Shown: positions 7,155 through 16,378, counted from the first letter of the stretch. The stretch: DNA of 64,000 nt from Roseovarius sp. (GCF_027019125.1 NZ_JALUXE010000030.1:186001-250000), one strand, 5' to 3'. A program made the numbers and translations. The notes: generated by a model from the sequence alone, not told the origin.

Positions 7155-9413
7155 ATGCCTGACCTCCTGATCGAACTCTTTTCCGAGGAAATCCCGGCGC
7201 GAATGCAGTCCAAGGCGGCAGAGGATCTGCGCGCCCGGCTGACGGAAGCGCTGGTCGAGGCCGGGCTGACCTATGCCGGGGCCGCGGCATTTTCCACGCC
7301 GCGCCGGCTGGCGCTGACGGTGCAGGGGCTGACCGGCCAGAGCCCGACCACCAGGGAAGAGCGCAAGGGCCCGCGCGTCGATGCGCCCGAACAGGCGATC
7401 GAGGGCTTCTTGCGCGGTGCGGGGCTGAGCCGCGATCAGCTTGAAATCCGCGACGAGAAAAAGGGGCAGGTCTATTTCGCCACGATCACCAAGCCCGGAC
7501 GCCCGGCGGCGGACATCGTGGCCGAGGAACTCGACAAGATCATCCGCAATTTCCCCTGGCCCAAGTCGATGCGTTGGGGGGCCGGATCGTTGCGCTGGGT
7601 GCGCCCGCTGCATTCCATCCTCTGCATCCTGACCGATGAGGCGGGCGAGGTGACGGTGGTCGATCTCGACGTCGACGGCATCCGCGCGGGCAACACCACC
7701 GAGGGGCACCGCTTCATGGGCGCGGGGCGCTTTGCCGTCACGTCGTTCGACGATTACCGCGCCAAGCTGCGCCGCGCGCATGTCATCCTCGAGGCCGAGG
7801 AACGCGCACAGCATATCTGGCAAGAGGCCAGCAATCAGGCCTTTGCATCTGGGCTGGAACTGGTCGAGGATCGCGGCCTCTTGGCCGAGGTGGCGGGGCT
7901 GGTGGAATGGCCCGTGGTGCTGATGGGGCGGATCGACGATGCATTTCTTGGCCTGCCGCCCGAGGTGCTGCAAACCTCGATGAAGGAACATCAAAAGTTT
8001 TTCTCGGTGAGAAACCCCAAGACGGGCCGGATCGAACGCTTTGTGACGGTCGCCAATGTCGAGACCGCCGATCAGGGCGCGACCATCCTGGCGGGCAATC
8101 AAAAGGTTTTGGCGGCGCGTCTGTCGGATGCGAAATTCTTTTGGGAGAACGACCTGCGCACCGTTCAGGCCGAGGGGCTGGAGGGGATGGGCGCAGGGCT
8201 GGCCCATGTCACCTTTCACAACAAATTGGGATCGCAGGCGGAACGGATTGCGCGTATCGCGGCATTGGCGCGTGACATCGCGCCGCTTGTCGGGGCCGAT
8301 GCCGATCTGGCAGAGCAGGCGGCAAAGGTCGCCAAGGCCGATCTGCAATCTGCCATGGTGGGCGAATTCCCCGAATTGCAGGGCTTGATGGGGCGCTATT
8401 ACGCGCAGGCGGCAGGGCTTGATCCGGCCGTCGCGGCGGCCTGCCAAGAGCATTATTCGCCGCTGGGGCCGGGCGACGCCGTGCCAAGCGCGCCCGTGTC
8501 GGTGGCCGTGGCACTGGCCGACAAGATCGACACGCTGACGGGGTTCTGGGCGATTGATGAGAAACCGACGGGATCGAAAGACCCCTACGCGCTGCGCCGC
8601 GCGGCTTTGGGGGTTATTCGGTTGGCGTTGGGGAATGGGGTTCGGGTGCCTCTGGCCGGTTCTATCGACGCCCAGCTTTTGCGCCAGAAAATCAACCTTT
8701 ATGGCCACAAGGCGGAAAAGGGTGAAATCGACACTCTCGAAGAAGTGCTGGATGAAGTCGCGCAACATGGCGTGTTCGGTGCTGCGTTTCACGCGGTTTT
8801 GGACCGGCTCCAGAGCAACGGTCAGCCCAAGGATCAGTGGGCTGGCACGCTCGTGGCGCAGGTCGGTGCGACCTTGCCCGAGTTTTCGGCAGACCTCCTC
8901 GCCTTCCTCCACGACCGCCTCAAGGTCCATCTGCGCGACGAGGGCCTCCGCCATGACGTGATCGACGCCTGTCTGGCCATGCCGGGCAACGACGATCTCA
9001 CGCTCTTGGTCCATCGCGCCCGCGCACTCGGCGATTTTCTCAAGACCGACGATGGCGAGAACCTGTTGCAGGGCTTCAAGCGGGCCAACAATATCCTCAC
9101 CCAGGCCGAGGAAAAGGACGGGGTGGAATATTCCTACGGCGCGGATGTGAAATTTGCGGAAACGGACGAGGAGCGCGCGCTCTTTGCCGCGCTCGAAGCC
9201 GCCGAACCTGCGATTGCGAGCGCCCTCAAGGCCGAGGATTTCGCGCGTGCGATGGCGGCGATGGCGGCGCTGCGGGCACCGATTGACGCCTTCTTCACCG
9301 CCGTGCAGGTCAATGCCGAGTCTCCTGTGATCCGCCGCAACCGCCTCAACCTGCTGAGCAGCATCCGGCACATCTGCCTGCAAGCGGCAGACCTGACGCG
9401 GATCGAGGGGTAA
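7155..9413 (+). CDS. glyS: Glycine-tRNA ligase, beta subunit
   Basis: The 752-residue beta subunit partners GlyQ and provides tRNA binding and the HD-like and anticodon-binding parts of glycyl-tRNA synthetase. It opens with the family signature MPDLLIELFSEEIPARMQ; further motifs are LPPEVLQTSMKEHQKFF (about 270-286), LADKIDTLTGFWAIDEKPTGSKDPYALRR (about 450-480) and the C-terminal helical domain with RNRLNLLSSI. E. coli GlyS is about 690 residues, so this one is slightly long. It is the last gene of the glyQ operon; two REP-like palindromes follow at once. Confidence 0.97.
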   Translation: MPDLLIELFSEEIPARMQSKAAEDLRARLTEALVEAGLTYAGAAAFSTPRRLALTVQGLTGQSPTTREERKGPRVDAPEQAIEGFLRGAGLSRDQLEIRDEKKGQVYFATITKPGRPAADIVAEELDKIIRNFPWPKSMRWGAGSLRWVRPLHSILCILTDEAGEVTVVDLDVDGIRAGNTTEGHRFMGAGRFAVTSFDDYRAKLRRAHVILEAEERAQHIWQEASNQAFASGLELVEDRGLLAEVAGLVEWPVVLMGRIDDAFLGLPPEVLQTSMKEHQKFFSVRNPKTGRIERFVTVANVETADQGATILAGNQKVLAARLSDAKFFWENDLRTVQAEGLEGMGAGLAHVTFHNKLGSQAERIARIAALARDIAPLVGADADLAEQAAKVAKADLQSAMVGEFPELQGLMGRYYAQAAGLDPAVAAACQEHYSPLGPGDAVPSAPVSVAVALADKIDTLTGFWAIDEKPTGSKDPYALRRAALGVIRLALGNGVRVPLAGSIDAQLLRQKINLYGHKAEKGEIDTLEEVLDEVAQHGVFGAAFHAVLDRLQSNGQPKDQWAGTLVAQVGATLPEFSADLLAFLHDRLKVHLRDEGLRHDVIDACLAMPGNDDLTLLVHRARALGDFLKTDDGENLLQGFKRANNILTQAEEKDGVEYSYGADVKFAETDEERALFAALEAAEPAIASALKAEDFARAMAAMAALRAPIDAFFTAVQVNAESPVIRRNRLNLLSSIRHICLQAADLTRIEG

Positions 9414-9420
9414 GTGGTCT

Positions 9421-9486
9421 TCCTCGGGTCCGGCCCGAGGATGACGATAATCGCCTGAGATCCTCGGGTCCGGCCCGAGGATGACG
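9421..9486. repeat. Two 26-base direct copies of a palindromic REP-like element
   Basis: The same 26 bases stand at 9421-9446 and 9461-9486 (period 40). Each copy contains the stem CCTCGGG-TCCGG-CCCGAGG. Such palindromes followed by ATGACG are, from memory, common intergenic repeats in alphaproteobacteria. Here they lie between glyS and the PPDK-like gene and may also end glyS transcription or protect its 3' end. Confidence 0.8.
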
Positions 9487-9564
9487 TCTCCACCACCCCC
9501 GTCATCCTTTCCCTTGCCTTGTGGCGCAACGCGCGTATGGTGCGGGCAAAGGAAAGGTGCCGCA

Positions 9565-12105
9565 GTGCAGCAAGACGACAGACATATCACCCTGATCACC
9601 CCCACGGCCCCGGTGCAGACCCATACGCACGGGGGGCGGGCGAAATGTCTGCAGCGGCTGGTGCGGCTCAACTTGCCGGTGCCGCGCACCGTGGCGTTGT
9701 CCTTTGAGGCGGTACACCGGATCGCGGCGGGGGAAGTGCCGGATATGGTGCGCTTTCTCGCCCCCTTTGGCGATGCGCCGCTGCTGTGTGTGCGCCCCTC
9801 GTCCGAAGATCCCGATTGGGGCGGGCCGGGGGCGGTGCTCAATATCGGCATCAACGATGCCCGATTTGTCGAACTGTCCGACCGGATCGGCAAAGTCGCC
9901 GCCTCGCATATCTATCTGCGCTTCGTGCAGGCCTATGCCATTCATGTGGCGCGGCTTGATCCGGATGTGTTCGAGGATGTCTCGCCCGATCCGGTGCTGG
10001 GCCTGAGCCAGGCGCTCAAGGCCTATGAGACCGAGGCGGAAGAGGAATTTCCCCAGGACCCCGGCAAGCAACTGACCGAGGTGCTGCGCTCGATGGCGCG
10101 GGCTTGGGAGGGCACGACGGCGCGGCTCTTGCGTCAGGCCAAGGGGGCACCCGCCGATGCGGGGCTGGGTCTTGTGGTGCAGGAACTGGCGCTGGGGCTG
10201 GGGCAGGGGGAATGTGGCTCTGGCGTGATGCAACTGGTCAATGGCCAGACCGGCGCGCGCCAGATCATTGGCCGCTACCTCAGCCAAAGTCAGGGGCGCG
10301 AGGCACTGAGCCATGGCGCGGATGCCATCTATCTTACCCGTGATCCGCGTGGCCCCTCGCTCGAGGAACTGGCCCCCGAGGCCTTTGCCGAAATCCGTGC
10401 CCATGCCGAAGTGATGCGCGCCCGGCTGCGCGAGGAAATGCAGGCCGAATTCACCATCGAGAATGGCAAGGTCTGGATCCTCGACGGGTTGCGCGTGCCC
10501 CGCAACGGGCGCGCGGGCGTGGCCATTGCGGTGCGGCTGGCCGAGGATGGCATCATCAGCCGCAGCGATGCGCTGATGCGGGTCGAGCCGCGCGCGCTCA
10601 ATGAATTGCTGCACCGGCAAGTGGATCCCTCGGCCCCGCGCGATGTGCTGGCGCGCGGCATCGCCGCCAGCCCCGGTGCCGCCTCTGGCCGGGTGGTCTT
10701 TTCCGCCGCCGAGGCGCAGGCCGGTCATTCGCGCGGCGAGGCCTGTATTCTCGTGCGCCGCGAAACCAGCCCCGAGGATATTCGCGGCATGCACGCCGCC
10801 GTGGCCGTGCTGACCGAGCGGGGTGGCATGACCAGCCACGCGGCGGTGATCGGGCGCGGCATCGGTCTGCCCTGCGTTGTGGGCGCCTCGGAAATCCATT
10901 TCCAGACCCGGCGCAAGCAATTGACCATGCCCGATGGGCGGGTGGTCAAGGCGGGGGATGTGATCACCATCGATGGCACCGGCGGGCTGGTTCTGGCGGG
11001 CGAGACGCCGCTTCTCGAAGTGGCACGTGACAATGCCTTTCAGACGTTGATGAGCTGGGCCGACGATGTGCGCGACATCGCGGTGCGGGCCAATGCCGAC
11101 ACCCCCGCCGATGCGGAGGTCGCGCGCAGGTTCGATGCGCGTGGCATCGGTCTGTGCCGCACCGAGCATATGTTCTTTGACACCGAGCGCCTGACGGTGA
11201 TGCGCGAGATGATCTTTGCCGATGGCAGCACCGATCGCGCCGCCGTGCTGGAGCGTCTTTTGCCGATGCAGCGCGCCGATCTGGCCGATCTCTTTCGGAT
11301 CATGCAGGGGCTGCCGGTCTGTATCCGTCTCTTTGATCCGCCGTTGCACGAATTCCTGCCCACGGATCGCGTGGGGCATCTGCAACTGGCCGAAGCGCTT
11401 GATCTGCCGCTCTCGGATGTGACGCGGCGGGTCGAGGCGCTGAGCGAATACAACCCCATGCTGGGCATGCGCGGCGTGCGTCTTGGCATCACCGTGCCGG
11501 AAATCTACGACATGCAGGCCCGCGCCATTTTCGAGGCCACGCTCGAAGCCAGCCGCGAGGGCGCGCCGGTGGTGCCCGAAATCATGATCCCGCTGGTCAG
11601 CGCCAAGCGCGAGGTGGAATTGGTCAAGACGCGGGTCGATGCGGTGGCCGCCGCCGTGCGCAACGAGACCGGGCGCGATTTCACCTATCGTCTGGGTGTG
11701 ATGGTCGAGACCCCGCGCGCCTGCCTGCGGGCGGGCGAGTTTGCGCCGCTCGTGTCCTTTCTCAGCTTTGGCACCAATGACCTCACGCAGATGACCTATG
11801 GCCTTTCGCGCGATGACGCGGGCCGGTTCATGTCGGACTATGTCAAGCAGGGCGTCTACCCCGAAGACCCGTTCCACATGCTCGATGTCGATGGGGTGGG
11901 CGAGTTGCTCAAGATCGGGGCAGAGCGTGGGCGTGCGGCCAATCCCGAGATCAGCCTGTCGATCTGTGGCGAACATGGCGGCAACCCCGAATCAATCGCC
12001 TTTTGCCGCGATGCCGGGTTTACCTATGTTTCCTGCTCGCCATTCCGCGTGCCGGTGGCGCGACTCGCTGCCGCACAGCTGACGGTGCGCGACAAGATGC
12101 AGTAG
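9565..12105 (+). CDS. Divergent pyruvate,phosphate dikinase-like PEP-utilising enzyme
   Basis: The 847-residue product has the PPDK order: N-terminal ATP-grasp half, swivelling phosphohistidine domain and C-terminal PEP/pyruvate barrel. The phosphohistidine loop is intact (TERGGMTSHAAVIGRGIGLPCV, near residue 425), as are barrel motifs GIGLCRTEHMFF, NPMLGMRG and FLSFGTNDLTQMTYG. The ATP half is diverged: VRPSSEDPDWGGPGAVLNIG stands in place of the usual SVRSGA and PGMMDTVLNLG motifs, and the Gly-rich NLG..SGTGV loop is altered. It may be a PPDK paralogue with changed nucleotide use or function. The GTG at 9565 follows AGGAAAGG; upstream in-frame codons overlap the REP elements. Confidence 0.8.
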   Translation: MQQDDRHITLITPTAPVQTHTHGGRAKCLQRLVRLNLPVPRTVALSFEAVHRIAAGEVPDMVRFLAPFGDAPLLCVRPSSEDPDWGGPGAVLNIGINDARFVELSDRIGKVAASHIYLRFVQAYAIHVARLDPDVFEDVSPDPVLGLSQALKAYETEAEEEFPQDPGKQLTEVLRSMARAWEGTTARLLRQAKGAPADAGLGLVVQELALGLGQGECGSGVMQLVNGQTGARQIIGRYLSQSQGREALSHGADAIYLTRDPRGPSLEELAPEAFAEIRAHAEVMRARLREEMQAEFTIENGKVWILDGLRVPRNGRAGVAIAVRLAEDGIISRSDALMRVEPRALNELLHRQVDPSAPRDVLARGIAASPGAASGRVVFSAAEAQAGHSRGEACILVRRETSPEDIRGMHAAVAVLTERGGMTSHAAVIGRGIGLPCVVGASEIHFQTRRKQLTMPDGRVVKAGDVITIDGTGGLVLAGETPLLEVARDNAFQTLMSWADDVRDIAVRANADTPADAEVARRFDARGIGLCRTEHMFFDTERLTVMREMIFADGSTDRAAVLERLLPMQRADLADLFRIMQGLPVCIRLFDPPLHEFLPTDRVGHLQLAEALDLPLSDVTRRVEALSEYNPMLGMRGVRLGITVPEIYDMQARAIFEATLEASREGAPVVPEIMIPLVSAKREVELVKTRVDAVAAAVRNETGRDFTYRLGVMVETPRACLRAGEFAPLVSFLSFGTNDLTQMTYGLSRDDAGRFMSDYVKQGVYPEDPFHMLDVDGVGELLKIGAERGRAANPEISLSICGEHGGNPESIAFCRDAGFTYVSCSPFRVPVARLAAAQLTVRDKMQ

Positions 12106-12268
12106 GCTAAGCCGCGGATCGCGCAAGATCAGGCAAAGTCGAGCGGTAATTTGCGACAGAAAACGCCATCGGCGGGAACCCGCCGGTGACACAGGTGGAC
12201 GGCTGAGCCGATTTTGGCTAGAGGGCGCGCATGCCGTGGACCATACGTCCACCCGCCTGGAGACGAGA

Positions 12269-12880
12269 ATGAGACGGATTGCACTCGCTGCGGCACTCGC
12301 AGTGTTGGCAGGCCCTGTTCTGGCTGACGCGCCAGTGACCCGATTGATGGAACAGGAAATGCGCGCGTTGCGCGCGATCTCAGGCGACCGGATGGCGCGC
12401 TATCTCAGCAGCCCGGAAACCGACATTAGCTATTCGAGCGCCTGGCTCGACCAGCAAGCCCCGGCCCAAGGTGGCCCCGAGTGGCGCTGTCTGGCAGAGG
12501 CGCTCTACTTCGAGGCGCGCGGCGAAAGCGTCAAGGGACAGTTCGCAGTGGCCGAAGTGATCCTCAACCGCGTCGATGATCCGAATTTTCCCGATACCGT
12601 TTGCGGCGTGATCCATCAGGGCACGGGCCGCAAGTATCAGTGCCAGTTCACCTATACCTGCGATGGCTATGCCGATGTGATCGCTGAGGGCGAGGCGTTT
12701 CGCCAGGTGGGCAAGGTGGCGCGTGCCATGGTGGATGGTGCCCCGCGCAGCCTGACCAGTGGGGCCACGCATTATCACACCCGCAACGTCAACCCCCGTT
12801 GGGCGCGGCAGTTTCCGCGCACCGCCACGATTGGGGTGCATTATTTCTATCGCCAACCCACGCGCGTTTCCTCGAACTGA
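12269..12880 (+). CDS. Periplasmic SleB-type cell wall hydrolase
   Basis: A 203-residue protein with a signal peptide (MRRIALAAALAVLAGPVLA) and a C-terminal Hydrolase_2 (SleB/CwlJ-like) domain. The signature runs from about residue 73: LAEALYFEARGES, then VAEVILNRVDDPNFPDTVCGVIHQG, then CQFTYTCDG. The Glu in FEARGE is the presumed catalytic acid of this lytic transglycosylase/amidase-like family. In proteobacteria such proteins remodel peptidoglycan rather than germinate spores. It is probably monocistronic; a CGGCGGG/CCCGCCG hairpin lies upstream near 12170. Confidence 0.85.
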   Translation: MRRIALAAALAVLAGPVLADAPVTRLMEQEMRALRAISGDRMARYLSSPETDISYSSAWLDQQAPAQGGPEWRCLAEALYFEARGESVKGQFAVAEVILNRVDDPNFPDTVCGVIHQGTGRKYQCQFTYTCDGYADVIAEGEAFRQVGKVARAMVDGAPRSLTSGATHYHTRNVNPRWARQFPRTATIGVHYFYRQPTRVSSN

Positions 12881-13005
12881 GGGCGTCGTGACGAATTCGC
12901 CGGTTTTAGCGACAATCGCGGTTGACTCGGCCGCAAGCGTCGCTAAAAGGCAGGCTTCATGAGAGATTCACGGGCGGTTCGACCGCCCGGCGCAGGAGAC
13001 AAAAA

Positions 13006-13173
13006 ATGGCAAAGCCGACGACCATCAAGATCCGTCTTAACTCGACCGCGGGCACGGGCCATTTCTACGTGACCAAAAAGAACGCACGAACCATGACCGA
13101 GAAGATGACCGTACGAAAGTACGATCCCGTGGTGCGCAAGCATGTCGAGTACAAGGAAGGCAAGATCAAGTAA
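13006..13173 (+). CDS. rpmG: Ribosomal protein bL33
   Basis: The 55-residue product is a full-length L33 of the large ribosomal subunit ([20 protein letters not shown]; Thr-Lys-Lys-Asn motif; KYDP and VEYKEGKIK tail). It lacks the CxxC zinc motif, so it is the zinc-free form. The ATG follows GCAGGAGAC. A small hairpin (GGGCGG/CCGCCC) precedes it near 12972-12988 and a strong terminator follows. Confidence 0.97.
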   Translation: MAKPTTIKIRLNSTAGTGHFYVTKKNARTMTEKMTVRKYDPVVRKHVEYKEGKIK

Positions 13174-13197
13174 GATCCCCTTTCAGACCAGACAGCC

Positions 13198-13227
13198 AAA
13201 GCCGCGCCAACCCGAGCGCGGCTTTTT
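13198..13227 (+). terminator. Rho-independent terminator after rpmG
   Basis: AAAGCCGCGC (13198-13207) pairs with GCGCGGCTTT (13216-13225) around an 8-base loop and runs into TTTTT. It ends the rpmG transcript. Confidence 0.85.
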
Positions 13228-13277
13228 CCTTTGGGGCGCTCCGGTGGCCGGCGATTTTACCCCGAAGGGTTCTTTTC

Positions 13278-13829
13278 ATGTCCGAGGTTTTGATCCGCCC
13301 CGTCTTTCCCGCCGATCACGCGGCAGTTTCCGATCTTTTGCACGCGGCCTATGGCTGCCAGATGCGCGGCACCTATCCCGAGCCACTGGTGCGCGCCGCG
13401 CTGCCGCTCTTGACCCGCCCGGCGCCCTCGCTGCTCTTTGGGGGGCGCTATGTGCTGGCCGAGCAGGACGACGAGGTTCTGGGCATCGCAGGCTGGAGCG
13501 ACATCAGCCCCTTTGGCCGCAGTTGTCCGCCGGGGCAGGCGCATCTGCGGCATCTGGCCGTCGCGCCGGCAGGGCAGGGGCAAGGCCTGGGCCGCATGCT
13601 CATGGCGCATCTGCTGGAGATGGCGGAACGGGCCGGGGTGCGGCACCTGCACTGTCTTTGCCCGATCAACGCGGTGCCGTTCTGTCGCGCGACGGGTTTT
13701 GACGTGCTGGGCGAGGTCATTCTCAGCCTTTCGCCCGATGTCAGCCTGCCTGCCGCCCAGATGCGGCGAGACATCGGGCCTCAGCCGGTGCTCTGTCCGG
13801 TGCCGATAGAGGCTGGTGCGACTCTCTGA
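13278..13829 (+). CDS. GNAT-family N-acetyltransferase
   Basis: A 183-residue protein with the GNAT fold. The acetyl-CoA loop is visible in HLRHLAVAPAGQGQGLGRMLMAHLLEMAE (about 95-123, R/Q-x-x-G-x-G/A type), followed by HCLCPINAVPFCRATGFDVLGE, the usual end of the domain. Many substrates are possible (amines, peptide N-termini, small molecules) and none can be chosen from sequence. It follows the rpmG terminator and may be alone. Confidence 0.82.
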   Translation: MSEVLIRPVFPADHAAVSDLLHAAYGCQMRGTYPEPLVRAALPLLTRPAPSLLFGGRYVLAEQDDEVLGIAGWSDISPFGRSCPPGQAHLRHLAVAPAGQGQGLGRMLMAHLLEMAERAGVRHLHCLCPINAVPFCRATGFDVLGEVILSLSPDVSLPAAQMRRDIGPQPVLCPVPIEAGATL

Positions 13830-13852
13830 CCTGTGGCAGACTGCCTCGCGTC

Positions 13853-14242
13853 ATGCGTGTTTCATTGAGCCTTTTTTCAAGACTGATTGTGGTCGTTGCC
13901 CTCAGCCTGGCATTGGCCGCAGTCGGGTTTGCGCATCGTGATCTCAATGCCCGCGCGCTTGATCCGGACTATCTCGCCTTTGTCGCGGCGGGCGGCACGG
14001 CGGAGGACCTCTGCGAGGATCACGCGGCCCATGACACCAAGCCGGGCTCGTCGGACCACCGGGGCGCCACCGGCTGTGAGGCGTGCCGTCTTGTCGACAG
14101 CCTTGTCGTGCTGGCGATGCCCGAGACCGCCCAGCCCTGGCACGCGCCGCGTATCGCGCCGCTTGCCCCCGGCGTGCCCGAAACCCGGACACAGATCGTC
14201 GCGCATCGGCTGGCTCAGGTTCGCGCCCCACCTCAGGCCTGA
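13853..14242 (+). CDS. Small exported protein, DUF2946-like, before the PepSY gene
   Basis: The 129-residue product has an N-terminal membrane or signal segment (about residues 9-28), a His/Asp-rich stretch (CEDHAAHDTK, SDHRG) and a CEACR motif near residue 80. Metal-ligand-rich exported proteins of this shape are often found beside copper or iron uptake and PepSY-TM genes, and one follows here after about 65 bases. A metal-handling role is inferred. No catalytic domain is seen. Confidence 0.6.
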   Translation: MRVSLSLFSRLIVVVALSLALAAVGFAHRDLNARALDPDYLAFVAAGGTAEDLCEDHAAHDTKPGSSDHRGATGCEACRLVDSLVVLAMPETAQPWHAPRIAPLAPGVPETRTQIVAHRLAQVRAPPQA

Positions 14243-14306
14243 TTTTCAGAACCAACTGCTTTTGAAAATTCCCCCCGCACCGGGGGTCATCCTGATGGAG
14301 TCGTCC

Positions 14307-15716
14307 ATGACGTCGATTGATCCAACCTATGCCCCTGCGCAGGTGCGCACCGGGGTCAACAAATTCTACTTTGCCGCCTGGCGCTGGCATTTCTACGCTG
14401 GCCTGTTTGTCATCCCGTTTTTCTGCGTCCTCGCCGTTACCGGCATGATGATGCTGTGGATTGCCTGGGTTGACGGGCGGGATGGTGAACGCACGCCGGT
14501 GGTGCCGCAGGAAATCGCCCTTGCGGTGTCGCAACAGGCGGAGGCCGCGGTTGCCGCCATTCCCGGTGGCACGCTCAAGCAATATGTGGCCCCGCGCCGC
14601 GATGACCTGGCGGCCATCTTCCGCGTCGATCTGGAGGGCGATGCCAATATGGTCGTCGTCGATCCCTACACGGCCGAAGTGCTCGAGATTTTCCCGCGCC
14701 GCTCTGGCTGGTATGATTTTGCCGACAATCTGCACAGCGATCTGATGCTGGGTGTCACCGGCGACCGCATGCTGGAAATCGCGGCCTCTCTGGGCATGGT
14801 GCTGATTGCCACCGGCCTTTACATGTGGTGGCCGCGCGAAGCGGGATGGCGGGCGGCGCTCATTCCGACGCTTGGCCGGGGCCGCGCGCTCTGGCGATCG
14901 CTGCATGGCGTGCTGGGCTTCTGGATTTCCATCGTGCTTGCGTTCTTTCTTGTCTCCGGTCTCGCTTGGGCCGGGATATGGGGGGAAAAGATGGTCCAGG
15001 CCTGGAGCCAGTTTCCCGCCGAGAAATGGGATAACGTGCCCCTCTCGGACGATATCCACGCCAGCATGAACCATGACCGCAAAGAGGTGCCCTGGGCGCT
15101 CGAACTTACGCCCATGCCTGCCTCGGGCAGCCATGCGGGGCATGCGGGCGTCGATGCGGCTGGCGGAACGGCGGTGACGATCGACACGCTCGATGCACTC
15201 GCGCGCGACATCGGATTTGACGCGCGCTATCAGCTCAACCTTCCCAAGGGCGAGACCGGCGTCTGGACGATCAACCGCGATTCCATGAACACGGACGACA
15301 CCGATCCAACATCGGATCGCACGGTGCATGTGGATCAATACACCGGCAATATCCTGGCCGATGTGCGATACGAGGATTATTCGCTGGCGGGCAAGGCGAT
15401 GGCGGTGGGCATCGCGCTGCATATGGGCACGATGGGGCTCTGGAGCGTGCTGGCCAATACGGTCTTTTGCCTTTCGGTGATTTTCCTCTGTGTCAGCTCG
15501 GTCGTGATGTGGTGGAAGCGTCGCCCCGTCGGCGCGGGCGGGCGGCTGGCCGCGCCGCCGCTGCCGCGCGACATGCCGATGTGGCAAGGCGCGGTGCTGG
15601 TGGGCATCGCGGTGTCGCTGGCCTTTCCGATGGCGGGGCTGACGCTGATCACGGTGCTGGCGCTCGATGCGCTGGTGCTCTCGCGCCTGCCGATGCTGCG
15701 CCGCCTCGTAAACTGA
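14307..15716 (+). CDS. PepSY-associated TM protein (iron-siderophore reductase type)
   Basis: A 469-residue inner-membrane protein of the PepSY_TM family. An N-terminal helix (FYAGLFVIPFFCVLAVTGMMML, about 30-51) is followed by a PepSY-like periplasmic stretch. Further helices lie near 155-175 and 205-230, then a second periplasmic domain with FDARYQLNLPKGETGVW, and a helical pair starting at ALHMGTMGLWSVLANTVFCLSVIFL. Some relatives reduce or help import ferric siderophores. His-containing motifs in the helices (HFYAG, DNLHSDL, LHGVLGFW, LHMG) fit heme binding. The ATG at 14307 is spaced 6 bases from GGAG; ATG 14295 is an in-frame alternative. Confidence 0.83.
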   Translation: MTSIDPTYAPAQVRTGVNKFYFAAWRWHFYAGLFVIPFFCVLAVTGMMMLWIAWVDGRDGERTPVVPQEIALAVSQQAEAAVAAIPGGTLKQYVAPRRDDLAAIFRVDLEGDANMVVVDPYTAEVLEIFPRRSGWYDFADNLHSDLMLGVTGDRMLEIAASLGMVLIATGLYMWWPREAGWRAALIPTLGRGRALWRSLHGVLGFWISIVLAFFLVSGLAWAGIWGEKMVQAWSQFPAEKWDNVPLSDDIHASMNHDRKEVPWALELTPMPASGSHAGHAGVDAAGGTAVTIDTLDALARDIGFDARYQLNLPKGETGVWTINRDSMNTDDTDPTSDRTVHVDQYTGNILADVRYEDYSLAGKAMAVGIALHMGTMGLWSVLANTVFCLSVIFLCVSSVVMWWKRRPVGAGGRLAAPPLPRDMPMWQGAVLVGIAVSLAFPMAGLTLITVLALDALVLSRLPMLRRLVN

Positions 15717-15759
15717 CCGCAGAGGGCAAAGTCGCCCTCATATACGATCAAACCCCCGC

Positions 15760-15792
15760 AGAACCCCGCCCCGGTGGCGGGGTTCTGTCGTT
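15760..15792 (+). terminator. Terminator-like hairpin after the PepSY gene
   Basis: AGAACCCCGCC (15760-15770) pairs perfectly with GGCGGGGTTCT (15776-15786) around CCGGT, followed by GTCGTTT. It closes the PepSY unit and separates it from the mraZ leader. Confidence 0.75.
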
Positions 15793-15974
15793 TCAAGGCC
15801 GTTTCAATGCGTGCTCATGGGAATGGATGGGACAGATCAAGATTTTCCGGTGAAATGCGCTGGATTCCGCGAATCACACCGGGCATAAGGCAAGAAATTG
15901 CCGCCGGGATTTGACCGTTTGCCGTGTCGATTATGGGAAAAGGCGCTGCTTTCGATCAGGGATGCCATAATTTT

Positions 15975-15989
15975 TGGGAAATCGTGGGA
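15975..15989 (+). promoter_or_regulatory. MraZ-type box: TGGGA-N5-TGGGA
   Basis: TGGGAAATCGTGGGA is two direct TGGGA repeats with exactly 5 bases between them, the arrangement known for MraZ operators in front of dcw clusters. A third TGGGA lies upstream at 15934. The site is about 450 bases before the mraZ start, which is far, but within the likely promoter region. Autorepression of the cluster by MraZ is the expected role. Confidence 0.55.
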
Positions 15990-16144
15990 TAACACTGAAG
16001 ATTTCAAATCTCACACATTTTGTGATGCATGTTCATTGAAATACAACATGAAGTATCAAACTGACGAGATTTGGCACAGAATGTTGTTTTTTCGGGTGCT
16101 TCAAAACAATATCATGTGCCGGAGCTCATAAAAAATCGTTGCCA

Positions 16145-16159
16145 TGGGACAATTTCCCA
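16145..16159. promoter_or_regulatory. Inverted TGGGA-N5-TCCCA site in the mraZ leader
   Basis: TGGGACAATTTCCCA has the same pentamer and the same 5-base spacing as the box at 15975, but the second copy is inverted. It may be a further MraZ contact or another factor's site. Spacing identity is the only evidence. Confidence 0.35.
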
Positions 16160-16342
16160 GTGTATCAAGAGTTACGCGATGAGGACGGGATAAAAGAGGG
16201 GCACCAAGACCCCAAAAAAACTCCCAAGTCAGGTTTCATACAGGCCCCGCTTTCATCGAAAAAAGAGATCCGGCGCGCGAGCGAGCAGACATCCCCCCAG
16301 GTGGCGCGCGCAGTCGGACACCCCGCTCAAGCGGGACGAGGG

Positions 16343-16378
16343 CGGCGGGTTGATCAGTGGCAGCAGATCAACCCGCCG
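16343..16378 (+). other. Perfect 13-bp hairpin in the mraZ 5' leader
   Basis: CGGCGGGTTGATC (16343-16355) pairs without mismatch with GATCAACCCGCCG (16366-16378) around a 10-base loop, with two more G-U pairs possible outside. It ends 57 bases before the mraZ GTG and is followed by TTTCG, not a full T-tract. It could be a leaky terminator, an mRNA stability element or a protein site. Confidence 0.6.

Noticed and set aside
6546..9893. A 1115-codon open frame on the - strand across glyQ end and glyS
   Set aside because: It mirrors the third-position GC pattern of glyS on the other strand; the protein is His/Arg/Gly-rich without any domain, typical of antisense frames in high-GC DNA.
14295..14306. 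Earlier ATG for the PepSY gene
   Set aside because: The ATG at 14307 has a properly spaced GGAG, whereas the earlier one does not; the four-codon difference has no effect on domains.
15898..16131. A 77-codon frame in the AT-rich mraZ leader
   Set aside because: No ribosome binding site, odd codon use and no similarity to any motif; better explained as regulatory DNA.
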